DNA of 64,000 nt. Source: an uncultured Clostridium sp. (GTDB lineage: Bacteria > Bacillota > Clostridia > Clostridiales > Clostridiaceae). The position numbers and the translations under genes were made by a program. The notes under the pieces are model-generated. The model did no database searches. It saw only the letters and a list, made by a program, of their open reading frames with translations, and had not been told where the DNA came from. Position 1 is the stretch's first letter. The number at the start of each line of letters is the position of its first letter. The stretch spans positions 111,431 through 175,430 of the forward strand of contig URKQ01000005.1 of the NCBI GenBank assembly GCA_900548455.1. The letters run 5' to 3'. This document shows, piece after piece, positions 29,031-38,622 of the stretch.

Positions 29031-29753
29031 ATGATTAAGTGCATTAATCTTAAAAAAACTTTTAATGGTCAATTGGTTTTAAATAATATCAATCTACAAA
29101 TAAATCCTAATGAATGTGTAGCTTTATTAGGCCCCAACGGAGCGGGAAAAACTACACTTATTAGATGTATATGCGGACTTTTAAAACCTGATTGTGGCAA
29201 AATTGAAATTAATAATGCTTTAGCAAAATCTAATTATAATTCTACTTCAAACATTGCTGTATTACTTGAAGGTGGACGTGATTTATATTGGAAGGCTACT
29301 GTAAAAAGTAATTTATATTACTTTGGTGCCCTATGTAATAAAAGTCATAGAGATATTGATGGTGAATTACTAAAATTAAAAAACTTATTTAACATTAACG
29401 AACTACTAAATAAAAAAGTTGAAACTTTATCTTTAGGTCAAAAACAAAAGGTATCTATTATTTCTGCTTTAACTTTAAATAAAAAAATTCTCATACTAGA
29501 TGAACCTACCAATGGACTAGACATTTCTGCTCGTGAGGAACTTGTAAATCTATTAAACTCACTAAAGGGCAAAATTACAATAATTATAGCCTCCCACGAC
29601 TTAGACTTTGTCAGTACTATTACTTCTAAATATATTATTATTTCTGAAGGTGAAATAAAGAAGCTTATATCAAATGCTAATGTTGATAAAGATACTATAA
29701 AATCTGAATATCTAAGTTGTGTAAATACTTATGAAGGAAAGGTGATTTTATGA
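29031..29753 (+). CDS. ABC transporter ATP-binding protein
   Basis: The protein has 240 aa from the ATG preceded by GAGGAGGG; the frame is open 36 codons further upstream but that part is not protein-like. It has Walker A LLGPNGAGKTT, the signature LSLGQKQKVS (a variant of LSGGQ), Walker B ILILDEPTNGLD and the H-loop ASHDLDF. It is of the CcmA/drug-export type and couples to the membrane protein encoded directly after it (4-base overlap). Together with LytTR and DUF3021 genes it forms a four-gene operon. Confidence 0.9.
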   Translation: MIKCINLKKTFNGQLVLNNINLQINPNECVALLGPNGAGKTTLIRCICGLLKPDCGKIEINNALAKSNYNSTSNIAVLLEGGRDLYWKATVKSNLYYFGALCNKSHRDIDGELLKLKNLFNINELLNKKVETLSLGQKQKVSIISALTLNKKILILDEPTNGLDISAREELVNLLNSLKGKITIIIASHDLDFVSTITSKYIIISEGEIKKLISNANVDKDTIKSEYLSCVNTYEGKVIL

Positions 29754-30517
29754 TGAGAGCATTAAAAGAAGAAATAAAAATGAGTCTTGAAATTTCATGG
29801 CAGTATAAAAGTAACTTTATCAGTGAAATTGCAATAATGTCTATTTTACTAATCGGACTTCTATTAACAAATTCAGGTTCAGGTTTAAGTCAAATATATA
29901 ATTCCCCGGGGGGTAGTAAATCACTGCTTCTTGTAGGATATCTCATGTGGTATATCTCTACAGGCTGTGTTAATAGTTTAAGCGAGTTAATTAGAAGCGA
30001 ATCTACCCAAGGAACTCTAGAGCATAAATTCATGAGTAGTACTTCAAAATCCATCTTATTCTTAGGTAACCTTCTTGGATCACTTATAATTACTCTTGGT
30101 ACTGCTTTAATTATAACTTTAATTGCAACTATTTTCTTTAAGGTAAAGATATTCTTTGATATAAGAATAATCCCAATTATCATTCTAAATTTCATAGGAA
30201 TGTATGGTATAGGTTTAATTTTTGGAGGTATAGCACTAAAAGAGAAAAAAGTAGGTAGCATTTTATATATTTTTCAGATAATTCTTATATTTATTTCTGA
30301 TACAATAATAATAATGGATGGATTTTCAGCAAGAAATTTAATACCACTTACTGTTGCAAATGATCTTGTTAGAAAAATCCTTGGTGGTGAAATGATAAAT
30401 TTAAAATCATATCTTTTTTTCATTCTATTAAATGTGATTTGGCTAATTGTTGGCTTACTTGTGTTTAAATATTTTTATAATAAAAGTAGAGAAAAAGGTT
30501 GGATTTATCAATATTAA
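29750..30517 (+). CDS. ABC-2 type permease
   Basis: The 255-aa protein has six hydrophobic segments and the organisation of ABC-2 export permeases, with an amphipathic N terminus (ALKEEIKMSLEISWQYK) and a conserved block LSELIRSESTQGTLEHKFMSS before the central helices. Its ATG overlaps the ATPase stop. The exported substrate is unknown; the adjacent LytTR regulator suggests control by a signal, possibly antimicrobial or bacteriocin-like stress. Confidence 0.88.
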   Translation: MMRALKEEIKMSLEISWQYKSNFISEIAIMSILLIGLLLTNSGSGLSQIYNSPGGSKSLLLVGYLMWYISTGCVNSLSELIRSESTQGTLEHKFMSSTSKSILFLGNLLGSLIITLGTALIITLIATIFFKVKIFFDIRIIPIIILNFIGMYGIGLIFGGIALKEKKVGSILYIFQIILIFISDTIIIMDGFSARNLIPLTVANDLVRKILGGEMINLKSYLFFILLNVIWLIVGLLVFKYFYNKSREKGWIYQY

Positions 30518-30535
30518 ATAACCTATGGGGGTGGG

Positions 30536-30976
30536 ATGATGAAGTTAACTATAGAAGAATCCTTAGATAATAATGAAGTAGAAATAACAATTAAATGTGG
30601 TGTCATGGATAATCGCCTAAGACGGTTAATAGAAACAATACGTGAGTATTCCTTTTCTATTCAGTGCAAAAAAAATAATGAAATCTATACAATCCCTCTT
30701 GAAGATGTTTATTATATAGAATCCGTAGATAAAAAAACTTTTATCTACTGTAAAAGTGAAGTATATGAAACCACTAACACTTTAATTAATCTGGAGGAAA
30801 AATTAACAAATACTAGTTTTATAAGAATAAGCAAAAGTTGCATTCTTAATATAAGCTATCTACAAAATGTCACCCCCCTTTGGAATCATAGATTTGAAGC
30901 TACTTTAAAAAACGATGAAAAATTAATTATCACAAGACACTATATAGACGAATTAAAAAACAAACTAGGCTTGTAG
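30536..30976 (+). CDS. LytTR family DNA-binding regulator
   Basis: The 146-aa protein has no receiver domain; its C-terminal part (about 50-146) is a LytTR DNA-binding domain with IPLEDVYYIESVDKKTFIYC and FIRISKSCILNISYLQNV. The first part resembles that of LytTR proteins paired with DUF3021. Two ATG codons occur in tandem at the start; the second (30539) has slightly better spacing from GGGGGTGGG. It lies between the exporter and DUF3021 genes and probably controls this operon itself. Confidence 0.9.
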   Translation: MMKLTIEESLDNNEVEITIKCGVMDNRLRRLIETIREYSFSIQCKKNNEIYTIPLEDVYYIESVDKKTFIYCKSEVYETTNTLINLEEKLTNTSFIRISKSCILNISYLQNVTPLWNHRFEATLKNDEKLIITRHYIDELKNKLGL

Positions 30977-30987
30977 GAGGTGTTTTT

Positions 30988-31386
30988 ATGAAAACTTTTT
31001 TTAATAGATTTAACTCAATTGCATTTATATTTTCACTTGCTATTATTTTTATTGTAATTGACCATTTAATATCAGGTCATAATTTTATTAGTACTGCTAC
31101 AATTCTTCAAACCCTTATATTTGTAACAATAACTAATTTAATTGACTTTGCATTTTCCTATACAAATTTTAAAAGCTATAAAAAACAACTCTTATGTGAA
31201 TTCATTATTTTATATTGTTTTTATCTTTTTAGTTGTTATATATTTAAGTGGTTTTCATTCACCTTGCCAAGTTTTATAGAAGGGTCTTTGATTTTTATAG
31301 TGGTCTATCTTCTTGTGTTTTTATACTACTATAGAAGACAAAAACTTGAAGCCGATGAAATTAACAAGAAACTCCATAAATTTTAG
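30988..31386 (+). CDS. DUF3021 family membrane protein
   Basis: The 132-aa protein has four hydrophobic segments followed by a charged tail (YYRRQKLEADEINKKLHKF), as in DUF3021 proteins. These are routinely encoded next to LytTR regulators lacking a receiver, and probably hold or sense for them at the membrane. TAGGAGG precedes the start, 11 bases after the LytTR gene. A strong terminator follows. The regulatory link is known by co-occurrence; mechanism unknown. Confidence 0.85.
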   Translation: MKTFFNRFNSIAFIFSLAIIFIVIDHLISGHNFISTATILQTLIFVTITNLIDFAFSYTNFKSYKKQLLCEFIILYCFYLFSCYIFKWFSFTLPSFIEGSLIFIVVYLLVFLYYYRRQKLEADEINKKLHKF

Positions 31387-31388
31387 TG

Positions 31389-31423
31389 AAATAAAGAGGT
31401 GCCTCAGCACCTCTTTATTTATT
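31389..31423. terminator. Bidirectional terminator between DUF3021 and PFOR genes
   Basis: A perfect 14-bp stem (31389-31402 with 31407-31420) with loop CTCA is AT-rich at its ends and serves both convergent genes; it overlaps the PFOR stop codon. Confidence 0.8.
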
Positions 31424-34400
31424 CTTGATCAGCTAACTTTTTATAACCTTCATATCTTTCCTTAGCATCTTTTTCTAGTTTATTAAATAACTCTTCAGCA
31501 TGCTCTGGGAACGTCTTAGCTAAAGCTGCATATCTAACTTCACCCATTAAAAAGTCCTTAAAGTTACCCTTAGGTTCTTTAGAATCTAAAGTAAATGGAT
31601 TCTTTTCCCCCTTCAACTCTGGATTGTATCTGTACAAATGCCAGTAGCCACAATCCACAACTTTCTTTTCTTCTTCTTGAGTAATTGTCATACCTGCTTT
31701 AATTCCATGATTTATACAAGTAGAATAAGCAATTATTAAAGATGGACCATCATAGGCTTCAGCTTCAGCTATTGCTTTTATGGCTTGATTTTTATCTGCA
31801 CCCATCGCTATTTGAGCTACATATACATAACCATAACTCATAGCCATCATACCTAAATCCTTTTTCTTAGTTTTCTTTCCTGATGCTGCAAATTTAGCTA
31901 TTGCTGCTGTTGGTGTTGATTTTGAAGATTGTCCTCCAGTATTTGAATAAACTTCTGTATCGAATACTAACACATTAACATTTTCTCCAGATGCCAACAC
32001 ATGGTCAAGTCCACCATAACCAATATCATATGCCCATCCATCTCCACCAAATATCCATTGAGATCTTTTAACGAAGAATTCTTTATCCTCCATAATCTTT
32101 TTAGCTATTTCACTATTTTCTCCTTGAAGAGCATTTTTTAATGCTTCTGCTCTTTCTCTTGTACCTTCTCCTTCATTGATATGCTCTAGCCATTCTTCAA
32201 GTACCTTCTTAGTACCATCTGAAATCTCTGAAGAGTTTATAGCTTCTCTTGCATTGGTTGCAATTCTCTCCCTTATAGTTTCAACTGCAGTAAACATTCC
32301 AAATCCGTACTCAGCATTATCTTCAAATAATGAGTTAGCCCAAGCTGGACCAAATCCCTTTTGATTTGCTGTATAAGCCATAGCAGATCCACCTGCTGCC
32401 CATATTGAAGAACATCCTGTTGCATTGGCAATCATCATTCTATCACCATAAAGTTGTGTTACAAGTTTTGCATATGGAGTTTCGCCACATCCTGCACAAG
32501 CTCCAGAGAACTCAAGAAGCGGTTGTTCAAATTGACTACCTTTTACAGTTTCTTTCTTCATAGGGTTCTTTTTATTTTTAACCTTTTCTACTGTATAGTT
32601 CCAAGGTTCAATTTGATCATGCTGACTTTCTTGTGGTTTCATAACAAGTGCCTTTGTCTTCGCTGGACATACTTCTGCACAGTTTCCACAACCAGTACAA
32701 TCTAATGGACTTACGCCAATACTAAAGTATAATTTTTCTTCTGATTTTAAAGCTTTTGCTTCTAACATCTTCATATTCTCAGGTGCTGAAGCTTTTTCTT
32801 CTTCATTTATAAGAAAGGCTCTAATTGTAGCATGTGGACATACAAATGCACATTGATTACATTGAATACAGTTCTCAGGAATCCATTCAGGTACATTAAC
32901 TGCAATTCCTCTTTTTTCATAGGCTGTAGTTCCTGCCATAAATGTTCCATCTTCAACTCCCTCTTCTACAAATGCAGATACTGGGATAAAGTCTCCTTGC
33001 AACTTGTTCATAGGCTCAACTATTTTCTTAATAAACTCTGGATAATTTTCATTTGTTACTTCTTTTTTATCTTCCTGAGCAGATTTCCAACTTTCAGGAA
33101 CTTCAATTTTAACAATAGCTTCAGCTCCAGCATCTATAGCTGCATGGTTCATATTAACTACTTTCTCACCTTTTTTACCGTATGATGTAACCACAGCTTC
33201 TTTTAAATATTTCATAGCATCTTCTATCGGTATGATATTGGCTATTTTAAAGAATGCTGATTGCATAACCATATTTATTCTTCCACCTAGGCCTATATCC
33301 TGAGCTATTTTAACTGCATTTATAATATAAAAATCTACCTTCTTTTCTGCAATAGCTCTCTTTAAATTTCCCGGTAAATTACTTTCAACTTCATCTTTAG
33401 TCCATTGAGTATTTAATAAGAATTTACCTCCATTTTTCATACCTTGAAGTAAATCATAAGTATATACATAAGATTGATTATGGCAAGCTATAAAGTCAGC
33501 TTTATCGATGGTGTAGTGTGATTTTATAGGCTTATTACCAAATCTTAAATGTGATACTGTTAACCCTCCAGATTTTCTAGAATCATAGGAGAAATATCCT
33601 TGAGCATACATATCTGTATGGTCACCAATAATTTTAATTGCACTCTTATTAGCACCAACTGTTCCATCTGACCCAAGTCCCCAAAACATACATGCTGTAG
33701 TTCCCTCAGGAGTAGCATCAATATCTGTAACTGGCTCTAAGGATGTAAATGTTACATCATCAATTATTCCTATTGTAAATCTATCTTTAGGTTTATCTGC
33801 TTTTAAGTTTTCATATACTGCTGCAATATGAGCTGGTGTTGGATCCTTAGAACCTAGTCCAAACCTTCCACCTACAATAACAGGTGCATTTTGCTCATTT
33901 ACAAGAGCTCTAACTACATCTAAGTAAAGAGGCTCTCCTATAGATCCAGGCTCCTTTGTTCTATCTAAAACTGCTATCTTTTTAACTGTAGTTGGAATAG
34001 TCTTTAATAATCTTTCTATCGAAAATGGTCTATATAATCTAACTTTTACAAGACCTACTTTTTCGCCCTTACTATTTAAGTAGTCTATAGTCTCTTCCAC
34101 AACCTCTGTAACCGCACCCATACATATAATTATTCTATCAGCATCTGGTGCTCCATAATAATCAAAACAGTGATATTCTCTTCCTGTTAATTTAGTAATT
34201 TCACTCATGTAGCTTTCTACAACTTCAGGAATTTCCTCATAATGTCTATTTAATGCTTCACACATTTGGAAATACACATCAGGATTTTGTGCTGTACCAC
34301 GAGTAACTGGATGATCTGGATTTAAAGCATTTTTTCTAAATTCATTTAAGGCCTCATAGTCAATTAACTTTGCCAAATCTTCTTGCTCTAAAAGTTCAAC

Positions 34401-34943
34401 CTTTTGAATTTCATGAGATATTCTAAACCCATCAAAAAAGCTTAAAAATGGCATCCTAGTCTTTATAGCACTTAAGTGCGCTACTGCAGATAAATCCATT
34501 ACCTCCTGAACTGAACCTTCAGCTAGCATTGAAAAACCTGTTTGTCTAGCAGCCATAACATCTTGGTGATCTCCAAATATACTAAGTGATGAAGTTGCAA
34601 GGGCTCTAGCGGAAACGTGTATTACTGCTGGTAATCTCTCTCCCACCATCTTATACATGTTAGGTACCATAAGTAAAAGTCCTTGAGATGCTGTATATGT
34701 ACTAGTTAATGCTCCTGCTTGCAGTGAACCATGCAAAGCTCCTGCAGCTCCTCCTTCTGATTGCATTTCCACAACCTTTACTGGAGTTCCAAATATATTT
34801 TTCTTACCCTTGGCTGACCACTCATCAACTAATTCTGCCATTGGTGAAGATGGTGTTATTGGAAATATAGATGCTACTTCTGTAAACCCATAAGACACAT
34901 AAGCTGCAGCCGTGTTTCCATCCATGGTCTTCATTTTTGCCAT
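31419..34943 (-). CDS. nifJ: Pyruvate:ferredoxin (flavodoxin) oxidoreductase
   Basis: The 1174-aa single-chain homodimer-type PFOR contains all expected parts: N-terminal domain with MDGNTAAAYVSYGFTEVASIFPITPSSPMAE-like start (residues 6 on), two ferredoxin [4Fe-4S] motifs (CIQCNQCAFVCPH and CTGCGNCAEVCP) near residues 695-760, the CAGCGETPY cluster motif, and the thiamine diphosphate site GGDGWAYDIGYGGLDH with the Mg loop TEVYSNTGGQSSKSTP. It oxidises pyruvate to acetyl-CoA and CO2 and reduces ferredoxin, the central energy step of clostridial fermentation. Transcribed alone. Confidence 0.98.
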   Translation of the reverse strand: MAKMKTMDGNTAAAYVSYGFTEVASIFPITPSSPMAELVDEWSAKGKKNIFGTPVKVVEMQSEGGAAGALHGSLQAGALTSTYTASQGLLLMVPNMYKMVGERLPAVIHVSARALATSSLSIFGDHQDVMAARQTGFSMLAEGSVQEVMDLSAVAHLSAIKTRMPFLSFFDGFRISHEIQKVELLEQEDLAKLIDYEALNEFRKNALNPDHPVTRGTAQNPDVYFQMCEALNRHYEEIPEVVESYMSEITKLTGREYHCFDYYGAPDADRIIICMGAVTEVVEETIDYLNSKGEKVGLVKVRLYRPFSIERLLKTIPTTVKKIAVLDRTKEPGSIGEPLYLDVVRALVNEQNAPVIVGGRFGLGSKDPTPAHIAAVYENLKADKPKDRFTIGIIDDVTFTSLEPVTDIDATPEGTTACMFWGLGSDGTVGANKSAIKIIGDHTDMYAQGYFSYDSRKSGGLTVSHLRFGNKPIKSHYTIDKADFIACHNQSYVYTYDLLQGMKNGGKFLLNTQWTKDEVESNLPGNLKRAIAEKKVDFYIINAVKIAQDIGLGGRINMVMQSAFFKIANIIPIEDAMKYLKEAVVTSYGKKGEKVVNMNHAAIDAGAEAIVKIEVPESWKSAQEDKKEVTNENYPEFIKKIVEPMNKLQGDFIPVSAFVEEGVEDGTFMAGTTAYEKRGIAVNVPEWIPENCIQCNQCAFVCPHATIRAFLINEEEKASAPENMKMLEAKALKSEEKLYFSIGVSPLDCTGCGNCAEVCPAKTKALVMKPQESQHDQIEPWNYTVEKVKNKKNPMKKETVKGSQFEQPLLEFSGACAGCGETPYAKLVTQLYGDRMMIANATGCSSIWAAGGSAMAYTANQKGFGPAWANSLFEDNAEYGFGMFTAVETIRERIATNAREAINSSEISDGTKKVLEEWLEHINEGEGTRERAEALKNALQGENSEIAKKIMEDKEFFVKRSQWIFGGDGWAYDIGYGGLDHVLASGENVNVLVFDTEVYSNTGGQSSKSTPTAAIAKFAASGKKTKKKDLGMMAMSYGYVYVAQIAMGADKNQAIKAIAEAEAYDGPSLIIAYSTCINHGIKAGMTITQEEEKKVVDCGYWHLYRYNPELKGEKNPFTLDSKEPKGNFKDFLMGEVRYAALAKTFPEHAEELFNKLEKDAKERYEGYKKLADQE

Positions 34944-35032
34944 TATATATACCTTCTTTCATCTTAAATTGATCAAAGTAATTTTTTAATACTACTATAA
35001 TTTAGGATGTTCTAAAACCCCTTAGATTATGT

Positions 35033-35075
35033 AAAAAAAAAGCATGTTATAGAAATAATCTATAACACACTTTTT
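35033..35075. terminator. Terminator after VWA module
   Basis: A 10- to 12-bp stem (35042-35053 with 35059-35070) is followed on the minus strand by nine T and on the plus strand by six T. Confidence 0.8.
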
Positions 35076-35088
35076 TAATTAAGATTAA

Positions 35089-36504
35089 CTATATATTTAG
35101 CGTTGGCTCTTGACTGTTCATAGAATAACCATCATGCCTTACATCTTGCATATCCACGGAACTATCCTTTGACTCTACTTTACTAAGCTTTTTAATGGCA
35201 CCAAAAGGCTCCCTTAAAGATAAGTTATCTCCTCTTCCAGATATAACCCACAAAGTTTTATACCCCCTAGGAATTACCTTAAGGCTTTCCTCACCTTTTC
35301 CATCAGTAAAGTATATCAATAGATTTATACTTTTGTTATTAGCATATTGAAATACAGGTGTGAATTTAGTTCCTCCCCCTGTTGCAACTCTCTCTTTAAC
35401 ATCCTTTATAGATTTAGCTTTATATACACGTTTAATTTCTTTATCACATTCTAAAATGGTAATCTCATGATTGTAGTTTTTAACTATATTTAGCACTTCT
35501 TTAATGGCTTGTTTAAATTCTTCATCACTTATACTTCCACTTATATCTATAGCAACTGCTATTTCTGCTTTATGACTTCTAAGTTCTCCTCTTAAATCTA
35601 ATCTATTAGGTTGCCTTCTATTTCTTCTAGTTACAGTTTTCTTCTTATTACTTTCAACTGTTCCCATTAATTTTTTAAGATATAAATTCCAAGGAAGCTC
35701 CCCTTTACTATTTTTAAGAGAAGATATCATAGCTTCTACATGTATTGGGATTTTACCTTTTTCTGCACTACTGATAAATTTTTCAGTGAAATCTCTCATA
35801 GTTTTATCGTCTATTTCATCAGACTCATCCCAAATGTCATGAGTTTTTTCTGGATCATACATAGATTCTATATCTTCATTTTCTTTTGTATCATCCTCTT
35901 CACCCTTCTTCGTTTCATCTAGCAAATCAAGTTCATTTTGTATTTTTTCTACATAATACTCAAAGGTATTATAAGGTTCAAGCTTTAATGAATAATTTAA
36001 ATTAACCCATTCTAAGGTAGTTGCATAGGGATGTAAATATTCTAGATATTGATTTACCACAACATCCATTGCTAAATTAATAGCCAAGGTACTAAACTTG
36101 CCCTTTAATTCTTTAGCTCTTACTAAATGCAAAGATAATATATGATGTATTTCATGTTTAATTGTACTCTCCATCTGTTTTAATTCCAGCTGTAGGAAAA
36201 TCATCGGATTAAAATAAATAACATATTTAGCACCTTTAAAGTTCACACCAGTTGGACTAGTTATATCAAAACGAATTTCTCTAGACATCTGAAATAAAAA
36301 ATATCCATAAAAATTATCCTTATCTTCCATAAGACTTAGATTTACTTTATCTATAAGCTTTAAGAATTCATCCTTTAAACTAGACGGCAACTCTACTTCA
36401 AATTTATCTCCATCACGCTTTGCTTTAAACATTGCGCCACTATCAACAATATTATTTATTTTTTCATAAAGCTGCTTTCTTCTAGCTTCAAAACTACTCT
36501 CCAT
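35089..36504 (-). CDS. Metallopeptidase-like/VWA domain protein (DUF2201 type)
   Basis: The 471-aa protein has an N-terminal putative metallopeptidase domain with HEIHH at residues 117-121 (HExxH zinc motif) in KHEIHHILSLH, an acidic linker around residue 200 and a C-terminal VWA-like domain with the metal site DISGSIS. This matches the DUF2201/VWA-like fusion family. It ends a three-gene operon behind a MoxR-like ATPase (4-base gap) and a repeat protein. MoxR/VWA pairs act as chaperone-like remodelling machines; the target here is unknown. Confidence 0.85.
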   Translation of the reverse strand: MESSFEARRKQLYEKINNIVDSGAMFKAKRDGDKFEVELPSSLKDEFLKLIDKVNLSLMEDKDNFYGYFLFQMSREIRFDITSPTGVNFKGAKYVIYFNPMIFLQLELKQMESTIKHEIHHILSLHLVRAKELKGKFSTLAINLAMDVVVNQYLEYLHPYATTLEWVNLNYSLKLEPYNTFEYYVEKIQNELDLLDETKKGEEDDTKENEDIESMYDPEKTHDIWDESDEIDDKTMRDFTEKFISSAEKGKIPIHVEAMISSLKNSKGELPWNLYLKKLMGTVESNKKKTVTRRNRRQPNRLDLRGELRSHKAEIAVAIDISGSISDEEFKQAIKEVLNIVKNYNHEITILECDKEIKRVYKAKSIKDVKERVATGGGTKFTPVFQYANNKSINLLIYFTDGKGEESLKVIPRGYKTLWVISGRGDNLSLREPFGAIKKLSKVESKDSSVDMQDVRHDGYSMNSQEPTLNI

Positions 36505-36508
36505 ACTA

Positions 36509-37639
36509 TTATCCCCTTACTGAGCTATATGCATTAAAGTATGATTCTACAAACTCTTCATTTGCTAAGGCTCTTTCATACACTTTAGGATAACTATTCT
36601 TCATATCCTTCATAATTCCAACCATCAAATCTACAGGATAATTCTTTATAAACTCTATAAGTCTATTAATAAAATATTCTTCATCCTCATTGTCATCTTC
36701 AATGAACTTTTCTAAAGCCCTTAGTATATTAATAGCTCCAATATAAAGTCTAGTATGACTTTCTTTTTTTATTCTATCTATAATCTCTTCCTTTAGACCA
36801 TCCTTAGAAAATACTTCATCAAAACTAATCAAAGGGCTATGCTCCGCTTCTATAAAACTTAAAAATTCTTCTGCAATTACTTTTCCTACATTTCCTTTAA
36901 GAACATTTAAAAACACAGTTCTTGAAATTGATTCCTTATTCTTCTTATAAACTTCATAGCTTTTAGAAACTCTTTCATAACTTCTAGGGGTAGCTCTTAC
37001 ATCTTCATCATTTAAACTATGAAGATGCTCTGGAAACGTAGAAATGAACTCTATTACCTTTTCCTCAATCCCTGCATTCATGGCCCATTTTATCCAAGCT
37101 GTAGCATCACTCTCCATGTTTAGCCACACAAATCTATTTTCTTGAGCTGCATCCATATCTACAACTTGATAGTCAAAATCCGAACCATATTTACTAGATG
37201 GATTCATTGCCGCTAAGATTTTTACATTATCATGAAGCTGATATCCATTGATTTCTCTATTTAATATTAAATTCATAAGCTCTTGTTGTACCGTATGTTC
37301 ACAACGATTAATTTCGTCTATAAATAAAAGTACATTCTTTCCTTCTTCAATTTCCTTGTCTACTTCTCTTAACTTTGTATGAACTGCATATATAGTTGTC
37401 TTTTTCTCTAATTTATTTCCTTCAGAATCTATGGTTAAATATGATTCTACCGTTGGAAGTCCTCCAATTTCTCCTTCTTTAAGAAGGTTTCCATCGATAA
37501 CAATAAAACTCCAATTATTTTTCCTTGCCAGCTTCTTAGCCAAGGCTGTTTTTCCTATGCCACTCTCTCCTACAACTAAAGGCACTTCTCCTGTGGCCAG
37601 CACTAGTTCAACACTCTTTAATGTATCTATAAAATTCAT
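36509..37639 (-). CDS. MoxR-like AAA ATPase
   Basis: The 376-aa protein has Walker A GESGIGKTA (residues 24-32), Walker B VLLFIDEINR near residue 105, sensor 1 at ILAAMNPSS and an Arg region in the RATPRSYERVSKSYE block. This corresponds to the MoxR/dynein-related AAA family. Together with the metallopeptidase/VWA protein it should form an ATP-driven remodelling complex in the cytoplasm. It lies 12 bases downstream of the repeat-protein gene, in one operon. Confidence 0.9.
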   Translation of the reverse strand: MNFIDTLKSVELVLATGEVPLVVGESGIGKTALAKKLARKNNWSFIVIDGNLLKEGEIGGLPTVESYLTIDSEGNKLEKKTTIYAVHTKLREVDKEIEEGKNVLLFIDEINRCEHTVQQELMNLILNREINGYQLHDNVKILAAMNPSSKYGSDFDYQVVDMDAAQENRFVWLNMESDATAWIKWAMNAGIEEKVIEFISTFPEHLHSLNDEDVRATPRSYERVSKSYEVYKKNKESISRTVFLNVLKGNVGKVIAEEFLSFIEAEHSPLISFDEVFSKDGLKEEIIDRIKKESHTRLYIGAINILRALEKFIEDDNEDEEYFINRLIEFIKNYPVDLMVGIMKDMKNSYPKVYERALANEEFVESYFNAYSSVRG

Positions 37640-37651
37640 CTTTATTTCCCC

Positions 37652-38455
37652 CTATATAAGCTTTAGTTTTTCATCAACAGCTATTCTTTTAGCTTTTTTA
37701 CTTCCATATTTATATATAAACATAACTTTATCTATTTTTATATTATTGCTTTCCATTCCAATAGTACTACAATTTAAAAAATCTCTAATATATTTATCAC
37801 TAACATCCTCTTTAGATATTACTTCTATTAAAACTTCTTCAAGGTCACCTTGACTTATTTCTTTAAAGATATATTTAATAACTAGTATATTTTCTTTTAA
37901 AAACCATAACATTTTTTCTTTATTTAAATTAGATATAAACTTTATTGCAGCTTCATTACTTCTTATAGCCTGAATTTGTGCTGTTATACTAGGGGCTTCA
38001 ATGTATCTTAAAGCATCATAACTTTTTTTCACCGCTGCTTCCTGCACAGCCTCTGTGGGACTACTAATATACTTTATTGCATCATAGTCCTTATTTACAG
38101 CTAGCAGTTGTAATTCTTCACTAGGATTTTCAGCATACTGAATTGCCCATCCTTTTTGTTCTATCCCAAGCTTCACTAGTTCTTCATCTGGATTATTAAT
38201 ATACCTTAAATTATTCCATCCCTCTGTTACTGCAGTTATCATCATATCTCTTGTAGGATTTTTTATAAATTCAATAGCACTTACAGTATTTTTTATAGCT
38301 AACTGTTCCATTTCTCTCGTTGGATTTTCTATATATTTAAGTAAAAGCCCATTTTTTATAACGGCCATTAACTTCATTTTATTTGAAGGGTTTTTTATTG
38401 TCTTTATTATATTAGGATTTCTTTTTATCATTTCTATCATTTTTAATTCTTCCAT
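37652..38455 (-). CDS. 22-residue-repeat protein, partner of MoxR/VWA genes
   Basis: The 267-aa protein is built of about eight repeats of 22 residues with the pattern AIKYIxNPTxExQxxAVxxxxx, running from about residue 15 to 195. The repeats should stack as a helical solenoid, suited to protein binding; DUF4116-like repeats are similar. The last about 70 residues are not repetitive. GAGGT lies 6 bases before the ATG. It is the first gene of the operon with the MoxR-like ATPase and the VWA protein and may supply substrate recognition. No enzymatic motif is visible. Confidence 0.75.
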   Translation of the reverse strand: MEELKMIEMIKRNPNIIKTIKNPSNKMKLMAVIKNGLLLKYIENPTREMEQLAIKNTVSAIEFIKNPTRDMMITAVTEGWNNLRYINNPDEELVKLGIEQKGWAIQYAENPSEELQLLAVNKDYDAIKYISSPTEAVQEAAVKKSYDALRYIEAPSITAQIQAIRSNEAAIKFISNLNKEKMLWFLKENILVIKYIFKEISQGDLEEVLIEVISKEDVSDKYIRDFLNCSTIGMESNNIKIDKVMFIYKYGSKKAKRIAVDEKLKLI

Positions 38456-38578
38456 AATTTTACCTCTATTTTATTATTAATTTAAAGTTTTACTTAATAA
38501 TTATTATCCTTAATAATTATATCACTTTTGCTTCAGATAAAACAGTGCTGTTACTACTTCTATATAAGCCTAATTAAA

Positions 38579-38615
38579 AGGAGATCACTCTCAAATATTG
38601 AGGTAATCTCCCTTT
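38579..38615 (-). terminator. Terminator of FUSC gene
   Basis: GGAGAT and ATCTCC arms with an inner CTCA/TTGAG stem form an imperfect hairpin, followed on the minus strand by TTTTAATT. Confidence 0.65.
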
Positions 38616-38622
38616 ATGCTCA

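Noticed and set aside
32454..33185. Plus-strand frames opposite the PFOR gene
   Set aside because: Shadows of a clear conserved gene; Cys-rich sequence arises from antisense of the ferredoxin motifs region.
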